Shown here: positions 8,329-15,727 of the stretch, in pieces
Layout: every line of letters begins with the position of its first letter
How positions within the stretch are numbered: the first letter of the stretch is position 1
From: Chloroflexi bacterium CSP1-4
GTDB lineage: Bacteria; Chloroflexota; Limnocylindria; Limnocylindrales; CSP1-4
Assembly: GCA_001443375.1 (NCBI GenBank)
Contig: LDXM01000028.1
Span: 1 to 33,080, forward strand
Reading direction: 5' to 3'
DNA: 33,080 nucleotides
Position numbers and translations under genes: made by a program
Notes under the pieces: generated by a model
Databases searched by the model: none
What the model was told of the DNA's origin: nothing
Seen by the model: the letters and a program-made list of their open reading frames with translations, nothing else

Positions 8329-9354
8329 CTAGAGTTCCGCGCTCGAGGTCGCCCTCGCCAGCCGGTTGGTGACGAGGGTGATGACCAGCAGGATGAAGAA
8401 CATGATCACCGCGAACGAGGCGCCCACGCCGTAGAGGCGCTGCTCGTTCACGAGGCGATAGGCCTGCGTCACCAGCAGCTCCGTCCGCCCGAACGGACCG
8501 CCGTTCGACATGAAGAACGACAGGTGAAACAGGTTGAAGGTGACAACGAAGCCGTAGATGGCGTAGGGGATCATGGCCGGCCGCAGGTAGACCAGGGTCA
8601 CGTTCCTGAACTTCTGCCAGGAACCGGCACCGTCCATCTCGGCCGCCTCGTAGAGCTCCTGCGGGATGCTCTGCAGCGCCCCGGTGGCCACGACCGAGTT
8701 GAGCGGCCACCCCAGCCAGGTGTTCGTCACGAGCATGGCGAAGAAGGCCAGCGGCAGCAGCGGCAGGAAGGGGATGGGATCCTCGACCTGGCGCAGCCAG
8801 TCGATGCGGATCGCGTCGATGGGCAGGCCGATGAACTTGCCGGCCCCGGCCAGCATGAGGTTGACCGCCCCGTAGTCCGCGTCGTACATGTTGCGCCAGA
8901 CGGTGGCCACGATGATCGCCGGGATGACCACGGGCAGGATGAACAGGGCCCGGTAGAAGCGCCTGAACCAGAGGCCCTTGGCGTTCATCAGCAGGGCGAT
9001 GCCCACGCCCAGCACGACGTGGATGGCCACGTTGCTGAAGGCCCACGCGAGGTTGTAGAGGATCAGCCGCAGGAACCAGTAGTTGGGAATGGAGAGCTGG
9101 CTGGTGAGGACGTCGATGTAGTTCTTCAGGCCGACCACGTCGGGTGGGGCTGCGTCGGCCCGGAGGTTCTGGATGCCGTAGTTCGTGAACGACATCCAGA
9201 CCTGGTAGAGCAGCGGGTAGAGGGTGACGACGCTCATCACCATGAGGGCCGGCAGGAGATAGACATAGGCGATGCGGCCGCCGCGGCCGCCGCGGCCGTG
9301 CCAGCGCCCGAGGAAGCTGCGCGCTGCCGCCACCGATGCCGCTGTCGCCGTCAT
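8329..9354 (-). CDS. Maltodextrin-type ABC transporter permease (MalF-like)
   Basis: This 341-residue permease has a first transmembrane helix near residues 28-48 (AYVYLLPALMVMSVVTLYPLL), five further helices and the EAA loop YEAAEMDGAGSWQKFRNVTL. It should pair with the MalG-like subunit to form the membrane channel. It lacks the long extra periplasmic loop of E. coli MalF, as is normal for this family outside enterics. The ATG has AGGGAG just upstream. It is separated from the binding-protein gene by 122 bases holding two hairpins, which may lower its expression relative to the binding protein. Substrate is inferred from neighbouring amylases. Confidence 0.9.
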   Translation of the reverse strand: MTATAASVAAARSFLGRWHGRGGRGGRIAYVYLLPALMVMSVVTLYPLLYQVWMSFTNYGIQNLRADAAPPDVVGLKNYIDVLTSQLSIPNYWFLRLILYNLAWAFSNVAIHVVLGVGIALLMNAKGLWFRRFYRALFILPVVIPAIIVATVWRNMYDADYGAVNLMLAGAGKFIGLPIDAIRIDWLRQVEDPIPFLPLLPLAFFAMLVTNTWLGWPLNSVVATGALQSIPQELYEAAEMDGAGSWQKFRNVTLVYLRPAMIPYAIYGFVVTFNLFHLSFFMSNGGPFGRTELLVTQAYRLVNEQRLYGVGASFAVIMFFILLVITLVTNRLARATSSAEL

Positions 9355-9391
9355 CGCGCTCCCTGCCTTGGGTCGAGTTTCGTGGATGGGT

Positions 9392-9426
9392 GCGGGGGCG
9401 CCGACAATGATTGCCGACGCCCCCGC
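9392..9426 (-). terminator. Hairpin in the malE-malF gap (strong stem)
   Basis: A perfect 9-bp stem (GCGGGGGCG at 9392-9400 with CGCCCCCGC at 9418-9426) encloses 17 bases that can pair further (CAAT with ATTG). There is no U tract after it on the minus strand, so partial termination or mRNA 3'-end protection is more likely than full termination. Confidence 0.6.
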
Positions 9427-9436
9427 TGCCGCGCAA

Positions 9437-9453
9437 GACCCCCGCGCGGGGTC
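9437..9453 (-). terminator. Second hairpin in the malE-malF gap
   Basis: A 6-bp stem (GACCCC at 9437-9442 with GGGGTC at 9448-9453) has a 5-base loop. It lies 23 bases after the binding-protein stop codon and just before the larger hairpin in the direction of transcription. There is no strong U run. Confidence 0.5.
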
Positions 9454-9476
9454 AGGACGTGGCGCTACGTGACCGA

Positions 9477-10724
9477 TCAGTGGCCGTTGGCCACGTCCAT
9501 GTCGGTGCAGCCCTTGGCCACGGCGGCCGTCGCGTCGCCACCCTTGAGGAGGACCTCATCCCAGGCGTTGCCGAAGTTGCCCCAGTAGTTGCCGAACTCC
9601 TTGCTCTGCGGGCGCGCGACGCCCAGGTTGATCGCGTCGGAGAACGACTTCACCAGGGGATCGACGATGGAGATGCCCGTGTTCGACGGCACGTGGCCCG
9701 CGACGTCGACGTAGATCTCCTGCGAGGCCTGGCTGACCAGCTCCGTGGCGACCGCGATCGCCAGGTCCTGGTTCTTGGATGACGCGTTGATGTACCAGCC
9801 GTCCACGCCGACCATGGTCGACGAAGGGCCGCCCGGGCCGGCCGGGACCGGCGCCACTGCGGCAGCCGGGCGTGCGGTGCGGTAGTCGCCGAGCGTCCAG
9901 TTGCCGTTGAGGATGATGTCGATCTTGCCACTCTTGAAGGCGTCGTTGACCTTGTTGTAGTCGGCATCCACGAGGGCGCCGGCGGCCTTCAGGTCGGCGA
10001 CGAACTTGATGCCGTCGGCCACGCCGCTGTTGGCGGTCGCGGCGCACGAGCCGTCGTCGTTGAAGATCTTGCCGCCGAAGCCGAAGTAGAAGCCCCAGCC
10101 GAAGTAGGCGCCGGAGAGGATGCCGACCTTGCCGCCGCCTTGCACGAAGGCGAGCAGCTCAGCGGTCGTCTTGGGCGGCGTCGGCACCTTGGCGGTGTCG
10201 TAGTACATGGCCACGGCCTTGAGGGACTCAGGGACCATGTAGACCTTGCCGTCCACCTGGCTTCCGGAGACGGAGACCTCATTGGTGTTGGCCAGGACGT
10301 CGTCGATCTTGCCGGTCAGGTCGACCAGGAAGTTGCCGCGCACCTCGTTGCCGAGGTTGTCGTTGGGGGCGATGAACATGTCGGGTCCGCCGCCGGCCGC
10401 CGACGCGGTCTCGAACTTCGTGAAGATGTCGCTGAAGGGTTGCTCGACGGCGGTGATGGTCAGGCCCGGGTTGGCGGCCTGGACCTTCTCGAGGATGCGC
10501 GAGAACGCGTTGAACTCGGCGCGGCCGCCGGACGAGCCATAGGCGTGCCAGATGGTGAGCGCCCCGCTCAGCGTGGCCGGCTCCGTGGGACCGGCCGGCG
10601 GCGCGGCCGTCGGCGCGACCGTCGGCGCGGCCGGCTCGGGGGTGGGGCTCGCGCCGGCGGCACAGGCGCTCGCCACGATGGCGAGGCCCGCGACCAGCGC
10701 GGCGAGTCGAAGCTTGGGATTCAT
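9477..10724 (-). CDS. Maltodextrin-binding lipoprotein (MalE-like)
   Basis: The 415-residue protein is an extracytoplasmic solute-binding protein of the sugar-binding class. It has a signal peptide with lipid Cys21 (IVASAC), a Thr/Pro/Ala linker to about residue 52, then TLSGALTIWHAYG, the usual first strand of MalE-type proteins. Later motifs such as GGGPDMFIAPND and ILNGNWTLGDY fit the same fold. The ATG at 10724 was chosen over an upstream extension because GGAGGAGG lies just before it and the signal peptide starts there. It should capture dextrins made by the secreted amylase and deliver them to the MalF/MalG-like permeases. Its very strong ribosome site and the following hairpins fit high expression. 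Sugar specificity is inferred from context. Confidence 0.88.
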   Translation of the reverse strand: MNPKLRLAALVAGLAIVASACAAGASPTPEPAAPTVAPTAAPPAGPTEPATLSGALTIWHAYGSSGGRAEFNAFSRILEKVQAANPGLTITAVEQPFSDIFTKFETASAAGGGPDMFIAPNDNLGNEVRGNFLVDLTGKIDDVLANTNEVSVSGSQVDGKVYMVPESLKAVAMYYDTAKVPTPPKTTAELLAFVQGGGKVGILSGAYFGWGFYFGFGGKIFNDDGSCAATANSGVADGIKFVADLKAAGALVDADYNKVNDAFKSGKIDIILNGNWTLGDYRTARPAAAVAPVPAGPGGPSSTMVGVDGWYINASSKNQDLAIAVATELVSQASQEIYVDVAGHVPSNTGISIVDPLVKSFSDAINLGVARPQSKEFGNYWGNFGNAWDEVLLKGGDATAAVAKGCTDMDVANGH

Positions 10725-10834
10725 CGGATCGGTTCCTCCTCCAATGGACTGATGCCGGCCCCCGAAGGCGGGTGGCACGGTGGCGACCGTCGGGACGAAC
10801 CGTCGGTCGACGGGTGAGTCGGGTGGGTCAAGCG

Positions 10835-10853
10835 GACCGCGCCACGCGCGGTC
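10835..10853 (-). terminator. Hairpin between lacI and malE
   Basis: GACCGCGC at 10835-10842 pairs perfectly with GCGCGGTC at 10846-10853 across a 3-base loop. It follows the lacI stop by about 33 bases. No U tract follows, so it could be a weak terminator, a processing site or chance in G+C-rich DNA. The 161-base lacI-malE gap holds no convincing -10 box that I can find. Confidence 0.4.
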
Positions 10854-10885
10854 GCTCGTTCGCATGTCCCTCGGTCAGGCCCCAC

Positions 10886-11962
10886 TCACCTCCTGGCAGG
10901 GACGGGCGGTGGTCCGGTCGACGCCCGTACGATGAGCCGGGTCTCGAGCCGCATGTGCTCGGGGCGCTCGGCGGAGCGGCCCGAGATCGCGGACAGGAGG
11001 AGCCGGACGGCTTCCTCGCCCTTTCGGCGCACCGGCTGGTGCACCGTCGTGAGAGGCGGATCGATGAGCTGGGCGAGGTCGAGGTCGTCGAAGCCGACGA
11101 CGCTCAGATCGCCCGGCACGGACATGCGCTGGTCGCGGATGGCGCGCATCGCGCCGACCGCCATGGCGTCGCTCATGGCCAGGATGCCCGTGGGGCGCAG
11201 GCCGTCCCCCCAGGCCCCCTCGAAGGCGGCCATGCCGCCGGCGATGCTGGCCGGCCCGACCACGACATGATCGTCCGACAGCTCCAGCCCGGCGGCTTCG
11301 ATCGCCGCCCGGTACCCGCGCAGGCGACGGTTCATGACCCCCTCGGGGTCCTCGCGCCCGGCAGGATGGGGCGGCTCGACGCCGATGACCAGGATGTCCC
11401 GGTGGCCCAGCGCCAGGAGGTGCTCCGCGGCGGCCCGTGCCCCGGCCTCGTCGTCCACCTCCACCGAGGGGAAGTCGGGCAGGGCGCTGGAGTCAACCAG
11501 CACCATGGGCAGGCCGGCGCGCCGCACCTGGTCCACCTCGGGGTGGTCGGCCGAGAGGCCGATGGCCACGCAGCCGTCCACCGTGGTGCGGCTCACGGCG
11601 TTGGCCAGCGAGCCGTGCAGGGGCGAGATGAAGTGGAGACCGTAGCCCGATTCCTCGGCCACCAGCGCGACGCCCTCGCTGAAGGCGCCGAAGAAGGGGT
11701 TGGAGAAGATGATCGAGAGGGCCTGGGGCGTCAGCACGCCGATGGTGGCCGTGCGACGCTGGGTCAGCGCGCGGGCCACGGGATGCGGCCGATAGCCCAG
11801 CGAGCCGGCCACTTCGAGGATGCGCGAGGCGGTCGCCGTGCCCAGCCGGTCGGGGCTGTTGAAGGCGAACGAGACGGCCGTCTTGGAGACGCCCGCCGCC
11901 TCCGCCACGTCCGCGATGGTGGCTCGCCGGGTTGCCTGCTCCACGCTCTTCCTTCCCAGCAT
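10886..11962 (-). CDS. LacI-family repressor of the maltodextrin island
   Basis: This 358-residue protein has the LacI-family helix-turn-helix (ATIADVAEAAGVSKTAVSFAFN, about residues 14-35), the hinge YRPHPVARALTQRRT, and a periplasmic-binding-protein-like effector domain starting TIGVLTPQALSI. It should bind a palindromic operator and release it on binding a sugar, probably a malto-oligosaccharide. It stands at the head of the collinear malE-malF-malG-amylase cluster and is divergent from the GH57 pair, with two copies of a perfect LacI-type palindrome in the shared upstream region. A possible promoter (TTGCTA, 16 bases, CATCAT on the minus strand) overlaps these operators, which predicts autoregulation. 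Effector identity is inference. Confidence 0.92.
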   Translation of the reverse strand: MLGRKSVEQATRRATIADVAEAAGVSKTAVSFAFNSPDRLGTATASRILEVAGSLGYRPHPVARALTQRRTATIGVLTPQALSIIFSNPFFGAFSEGVALVAEESGYGLHFISPLHGSLANAVSRTTVDGCVAIGLSADHPEVDQVRRAGLPMVLVDSSALPDFPSVEVDDEAGARAAAEHLLALGHRDILVIGVEPPHPAGREDPEGVMNRRLRGYRAAIEAAGLELSDDHVVVGPASIAGGMAAFEGAWGDGLRPTGILAMSDAMAVGAMRAIRDQRMSVPGDLSVVGFDDLDLAQLIDPPLTTVHQPVRRKGEEAVRLLLSAISGRSAERPEHMRLETRLIVRASTGPPPVPARR

Positions 11963-11985
11963 CGGGCCCGCTATGATGGCGCTGG

Positions 11986-12010
11986 AAACCGGTTTAGCAA
12001 ACCGGTTTAG
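11986..12010. promoter_or_regulatory. Tandem LacI-type operators
   Basis: AAACCGGTTTAG occurs at 11986-11997 and again at 11999-12010, with one base between copies. Each contains the perfect palindrome AAACCGGTTT with the central CG typical of LacI-family operators. Palindrome centres are 13 bases apart, a little over one helical turn. The pair lies 24 bases upstream of the lacI start and about 80 bases upstream of the first GH57 start. I found no third copy in the window, including upstream of malE. Confidence 0.8.
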
Positions 12011-12089
12011 TGAAGCTAGCAGGAGAGGGCCCGGCCGTCAATGGCCAGACGCCACTTTTCGGCCCCGGAGGGAGCAGGAGGCGGTTCGG

Positions 12090-14285
12090 GTGACGCGGCG
12101 GATCGCGCTATCGCTGGTGATCCACAACCACCAGCCGGTGGGCAACTTCGGCTGGGTCCTCGACGAGGTCCACGCCACGGCCTACGAGCCGATGATCGGC
12201 GCCCTCGAAGGACACCCAGGCGTGCGCGTCGGCCTGCACTACAGCGGCCCCCTCCTCGAGTGGCTGCTGGCCGAGCGCCCGCGGACGATCGAACGCCTCC
12301 AGGCGCTCGTGGCGCGGGGGCAGGTGGAGATCCTCGGCGGCGGCTGGACCGAGCCGGTCCTGGTGGCGTTGCCCGAGCGCGACCGGATCGCCCAGCTGCG
12401 CCGCATGAGCGAGGAGGTGGAGCGCATCTTCGGGCGGCGGCCGCGCGGGGCGTGGCTGGCCGAGCGCGTCTGGGAGCCCTCGCTGCCGGCCGACCTGGCG
12501 CACGGCGGCTACGAGTGGACGATCCTCGACGACAACCACCTGCGGGCCGCCTCGGTCGGCGAGGACGACATGTGGAGCGCCTTCAGCACCGACGACCAGG
12601 GGGAGCGCCTGACGATCTTCGGCACCGAGCAGGGCCTGCGCTACCGCATCCCCTTCGGCGCCGTGGACGACCTCATCGGCTACCTGCGCGACCATGCCAC
12701 CGAGGACGGGCGCCGCGTGGGGATGATGGGCGACGATGGCGAGAAGTTCGGCTCGTGGCCCACCACCTGGGAGCACTGCTGGGGCTCGGGAGCGTGGGTG
12801 GATCGGTGCTTCGCCGCGCTCGAGGCCAACGCGGGCTGGCTGACCACGACCACGCCCTCGGGCTGGCTCGACCACGAGCCTCCGGCCGGGCGGATCTACG
12901 TGCCCACCGGCTCCTACGTGGAGATGACCGAGTGGGCCCTGCCGGCCGGGGAGGCGGTAGCCTTCCACACCGCGCTGGCGGCCGCTCGGGCCGAAGGCCG
13001 TCCCGAGGCGCGCTTCCTGCGCGGCGGCTTCTGGCGCAACTTCCAGGCGCGCTACCGCGAGATCGACGACCTCCACAAGCAGATGCTGCGCACCTCGTCG
13101 AAGGTGGCCGACATGGCCGATGGTCCCACCAAGGCGCGGGCCATCGACCACCTCCAGCGCGGCCAGTCGAACGACTGCTACTGGCATGGGCTCTTCGGCG
13201 GCATCTACCTCGTGCACATGCGCCTGGCCACGCTGTCCCACCTCATCGCGGCCGAGGATCTCGCGGACGCCGACGCGCGGGCCCGGATGCCCACCGGCGG
13301 CGCCACGCCGGACGGCGCCCGGCTCACGGACTGGGATCTCGACGGCATCGACGAGGCACTCCTGGCCGGCCCGGCACAGGTGCTGGCGGTGGACCTGGCC
13401 GAGGGCGCGGGCATCTCGAGCTGGGACCTTCGCGCCAGCCGGATCCCGCTGCTCGCGGTGATGCGGCGGCGGCCCGAGTCCTACCACGAACGCCTCGCGG
13501 CGCACGAGCGGGCGGGCGGCTCCACGCCGGACGCAGACGGCGGCATCGTGTCCATCCACGAGATCGTGAAGGTGAAGGAGCCCGGCCTCTCCGCGCTGCT
13601 GCACTACGACGACCACGAGCGGCGCAGCGCGCTGGTGCGCATCCTCGCTCCGGGGGCCCGGCTCGACGATTTGCGTCGCGGCGAGGAGGTCGACCTGGTG
13701 CCGGTCGAGGCACCGTGGGGCCTGGATCACCTCGCCGACGGCGAACTCACCGTGAGCCGACAGGCGGGGCCGCTTGCCCTGACGCGACGGCTGCGCTGCG
13801 GCGGCGATCGGGGGCGCCCCTGGCTCGAGGTCGAGGTCGAGGTCGTGAATCGCGGACCGCAGCCGCTGGTCGCCGACCTCGGGCTCGAGTGGAACTTCTG
13901 CCTCAGCGGCGGCGGCGGCAACCCCGCCGCGTGGTACGAGGCGGCGGCGGAGCCGGGCGGCGCGGCGGAGCGGACGCGCCACGACGCCTCGGCGGATCTG
14001 CCGCAGGCGGAGCGCATCGCCTGTGGCAACGACCACGACGGCGTGCGCGTGGACATCACGCTGGCGCCGTCGGGGCGGGCCACCTGGTTCCCCATCGAGA
14101 CGGTCTCGAACTCCGAGGCCGGGTTCGAGCGCGTCTACCAGGGCAGCGCGTTGCTCCTGCGCTGGCCCCTCGCGCTCGCGGCGGGCGGGACGGCGAGTGC
14201 GGCGCTGCGCCTCGACGTGACCGAGATGCGGGACCGCGCCGCGGAGGAGGCGGGGGCCGCGGCCGGAGCCGCGCCCGTCTCGTGA
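12090..14285 (+). CDS. GH57 4-alpha-glucanotransferase/alpha-amylase with DUF1925 and DUF1926
   Basis: The 731-residue protein matches the GH57 glucanotransferase type: HNHQPVGNF at 12-20, GGGWTEPV at 83-90, AWLAERVWEP at 121-130 with likely nucleophile Glu125, and GDDGEKFG at 214-221 with the catalytic Asp215 or Asp216. The C-terminal half has the beta-rich DUF1925/DUF1926 regions, ending with IETVSNSEAGFERVYQGS. The family transfers or hydrolyses alpha-1,4-glucan segments in the cytosol; no signal peptide is present. The GTG start is preceded by GGAGCAGGAGG and lies directly before the first conserved strand. A longer in-frame reading would run back through the operators into lacI and is rejected. 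It overlaps the next GH57 gene as GTGA. Transferase rather than hydrolase activity is inferred from domain make-up. Confidence 0.88.
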   Translation: MTRRIALSLVIHNHQPVGNFGWVLDEVHATAYEPMIGALEGHPGVRVGLHYSGPLLEWLLAERPRTIERLQALVARGQVEILGGGWTEPVLVALPERDRIAQLRRMSEEVERIFGRRPRGAWLAERVWEPSLPADLAHGGYEWTILDDNHLRAASVGEDDMWSAFSTDDQGERLTIFGTEQGLRYRIPFGAVDDLIGYLRDHATEDGRRVGMMGDDGEKFGSWPTTWEHCWGSGAWVDRCFAALEANAGWLTTTTPSGWLDHEPPAGRIYVPTGSYVEMTEWALPAGEAVAFHTALAAARAEGRPEARFLRGGFWRNFQARYREIDDLHKQMLRTSSKVADMADGPTKARAIDHLQRGQSNDCYWHGLFGGIYLVHMRLATLSHLIAAEDLADADARARMPTGGATPDGARLTDWDLDGIDEALLAGPAQVLAVDLAEGAGISSWDLRASRIPLLAVMRRRPESYHERLAAHERAGGSTPDADGGIVSIHEIVKVKEPGLSALLHYDDHERRSALVRILAPGARLDDLRRGEEVDLVPVEAPWGLDHLADGELTVSRQAGPLALTRRLRCGGDRGRPWLEVEVEVVNRGPQPLVADLGLEWNFCLSGGGGNPAAWYEAAAEPGGAAERTRHDASADLPQAERIACGNDHDGVRVDITLAPSGRATWFPIETVSNSEAGFERVYQGSALLLRWPLALAAGGTASAALRLDVTEMRDRAAEEAGAAAGAAPVS

Positions 14286-15721
14286 CGCGCGGCCGCCTGG
14301 CCCTCCACGGCCACTTCTACCAGCCGTCCCGCGAGGACCCTTTCAGCGGCCTCGTCCCGCCCGATTCGGGCGCCGCGCCGTACCCGGACTGGAACAGCCG
14401 CATCGCCGCCGAGTGCTACGGCCCCAACGCGGCGGCCGGCAACTTCGGTCGCATCGGCTTCGACCTGGGACCGACGCTGGCCACGTGGCTGCGTCGCGAG
14501 CGGCCGGAGACGCACGCCGGCATCGTCGCCCAGGGGCAGGGCCACAATGCGCTGGCCCAGCCCTTCAACCACGCCATCCTGCCGCTCGCCTCGGTGCGCG
14601 ACCGCCGGACCGAGATCCGCTGGGGACTGCGCGACTTCGAGCTGCGCTTCGGCCATCGCGCCGAGGGACTGTGGCTGCCCGAGGCGGCGGTAGACCTGCT
14701 CACGTTGCGCATCGCCGCGGAGGAGGGCGTGCACTACACGATCCTTGCCCCCTGGCAGGCGGCGACGAGGGACCTTGACACGCGTCGCCCGTACCGCGTG
14801 GAGGTGGGCGGCGGACGCAACATCCTCGTCGTCTTCTACGACGGCCCGCTCTCGGCGGCCGTCAGCTTCGAGCCCGGGATGACGACCGACGCGACCCGTT
14901 TCGCCCGCGAACACGTCGCGCCTCGCGTCTCGGCGTCCCTGCCCGACGGGGCGCCGCCGCTCGCGCTCGTCGCCACCGACGGGGAGCTGTACGGCCACCA
15001 CCACCCCTTCCGCGAACTCTTCCTGGAGTCGCTCACCAACATCCCGGCCGAGGACCGCGACTTCGACGTGGTCAGCGTGGGCGAGCTGCTGGCCGACCCG
15101 CATCGCTCCCACCTTCCGCTCATGGCGATCCGCGACCAGACCAGCTGGTCCTGCCACCACGGCGTGCTGCGCTGGAGCGGCGAGTGCCGCGACGCGGCCG
15201 ACGGCCGCTGGAAGCGCCCCCTGCGCGCCGCCCTGGATCGGCTCGCTGCGGCGGTCGACGCCGTCACCGAGCGCGAGGCGGGCGAGATCGGCGTGGACCT
15301 CTGGGCGGCGCGCGACGCGTGGGTGGACGTGGCCGCCGAGTTCGCCACGGCCGAGGAGGTCGTGGCCCGCATCCTCGCCGCGGGCCTGGGTCTGCCACCT
15401 TCCCGCGCCGCGCGGATGGCCGCCGATCCCGCCTCCTCGAAGAGGCTCGTGACGCTCATGCGGGCCCAGCGCTCGCGTCTGGCCATGTTCGCCTCCGACG
15501 CCTGGTTCTGGGACGACCCCGCCCGAGCTGAGGCGGCACAGGCGTTGCGCTTCGCCGCGCACGCCGCCCGCCTCGTGGATGAGCTGGCGGGCACGCATCT
15601 CGAGGCGACGCTGGTGGCCGACCTCGGCGCGCTGCGATCACCGGGCACGGGCCTCGATGGCGCGGCGCTCTACGCCCGCGCGCTGCGTGCCGTGGATCAA
15701 CCGGTCCCGAGCCCGCTCTGA
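14282..15721 (+). CDS. Second GH57 protein, DUF3536-type N-terminal domain
   Basis: This 479-residue protein begins LALHGHFYQPSREDPF, the hallmark of the GH57 subgroup annotated with DUF3536. It keeps WNSRIAAECYGPNAAA, GLWLPEAAVD with a probable nucleophile Glu, and ATDGELYGHHHPF with the partner Asp. Proteins of this subgroup that I know are often nearer 800 residues, so this one seems to lack much of the C-terminal part. No experimentally proven activity of this subgroup is known to me; an alpha-glucan substrate is inferred from its neighbour. The GTG start overlaps the preceding GH57 stop by four bases, which implies coupled translation and perhaps joint function. It ends six bases from the convergent GNAT gene. 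A single 1,226-residue fusion reading is an out-of-frame artefact over the first gene. Confidence 0.8.
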   Translation: MTRGRLALHGHFYQPSREDPFSGLVPPDSGAAPYPDWNSRIAAECYGPNAAAGNFGRIGFDLGPTLATWLRRERPETHAGIVAQGQGHNALAQPFNHAILPLASVRDRRTEIRWGLRDFELRFGHRAEGLWLPEAAVDLLTLRIAAEEGVHYTILAPWQAATRDLDTRRPYRVEVGGGRNILVVFYDGPLSAAVSFEPGMTTDATRFAREHVAPRVSASLPDGAPPLALVATDGELYGHHHPFRELFLESLTNIPAEDRDFDVVSVGELLADPHRSHLPLMAIRDQTSWSCHHGVLRWSGECRDAADGRWKRPLRAALDRLAAAVDAVTEREAGEIGVDLWAARDAWVDVAAEFATAEEVVARILAAGLGLPPSRAARMAADPASSKRLVTLMRAQRSRLAMFASDAWFWDDPARAEAAQALRFAAHAARLVDELAGTHLEATLVADLGALRSPGTGLDGAALYARALRAVDQPVPSPL

Positions 15722-15727
15722 GCGGAG

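Noticed and set aside
7019-9436. An 805-residue minus-strand reading across malG and malF
   Set aside because: It runs out of frame over both permeases and is low-complexity; only its last 102 residues form a credible separate gene.
10790-10822. Near-palindrome around the two GACGAACCG/CCGTCGG segments upstream of malE as a third operator
   Set aside because: It does not match AAACCGGTTT and is better explained as imperfect repeats in G+C-rich DNA.
12108-14036. A 642-residue minus-strand reading opposite the first GH57 gene
   Set aside because: No recognisable domain, and it is opposite an enzyme with full catalytic motifs.
12041-15721. A single 1,226-residue plus-strand protein
   Set aside because: Its first 747 codons are Arg/Pro/Gly-rich and out of frame with the clear GH57 protein at 12090-14285; only the part from 14282 has real domains.
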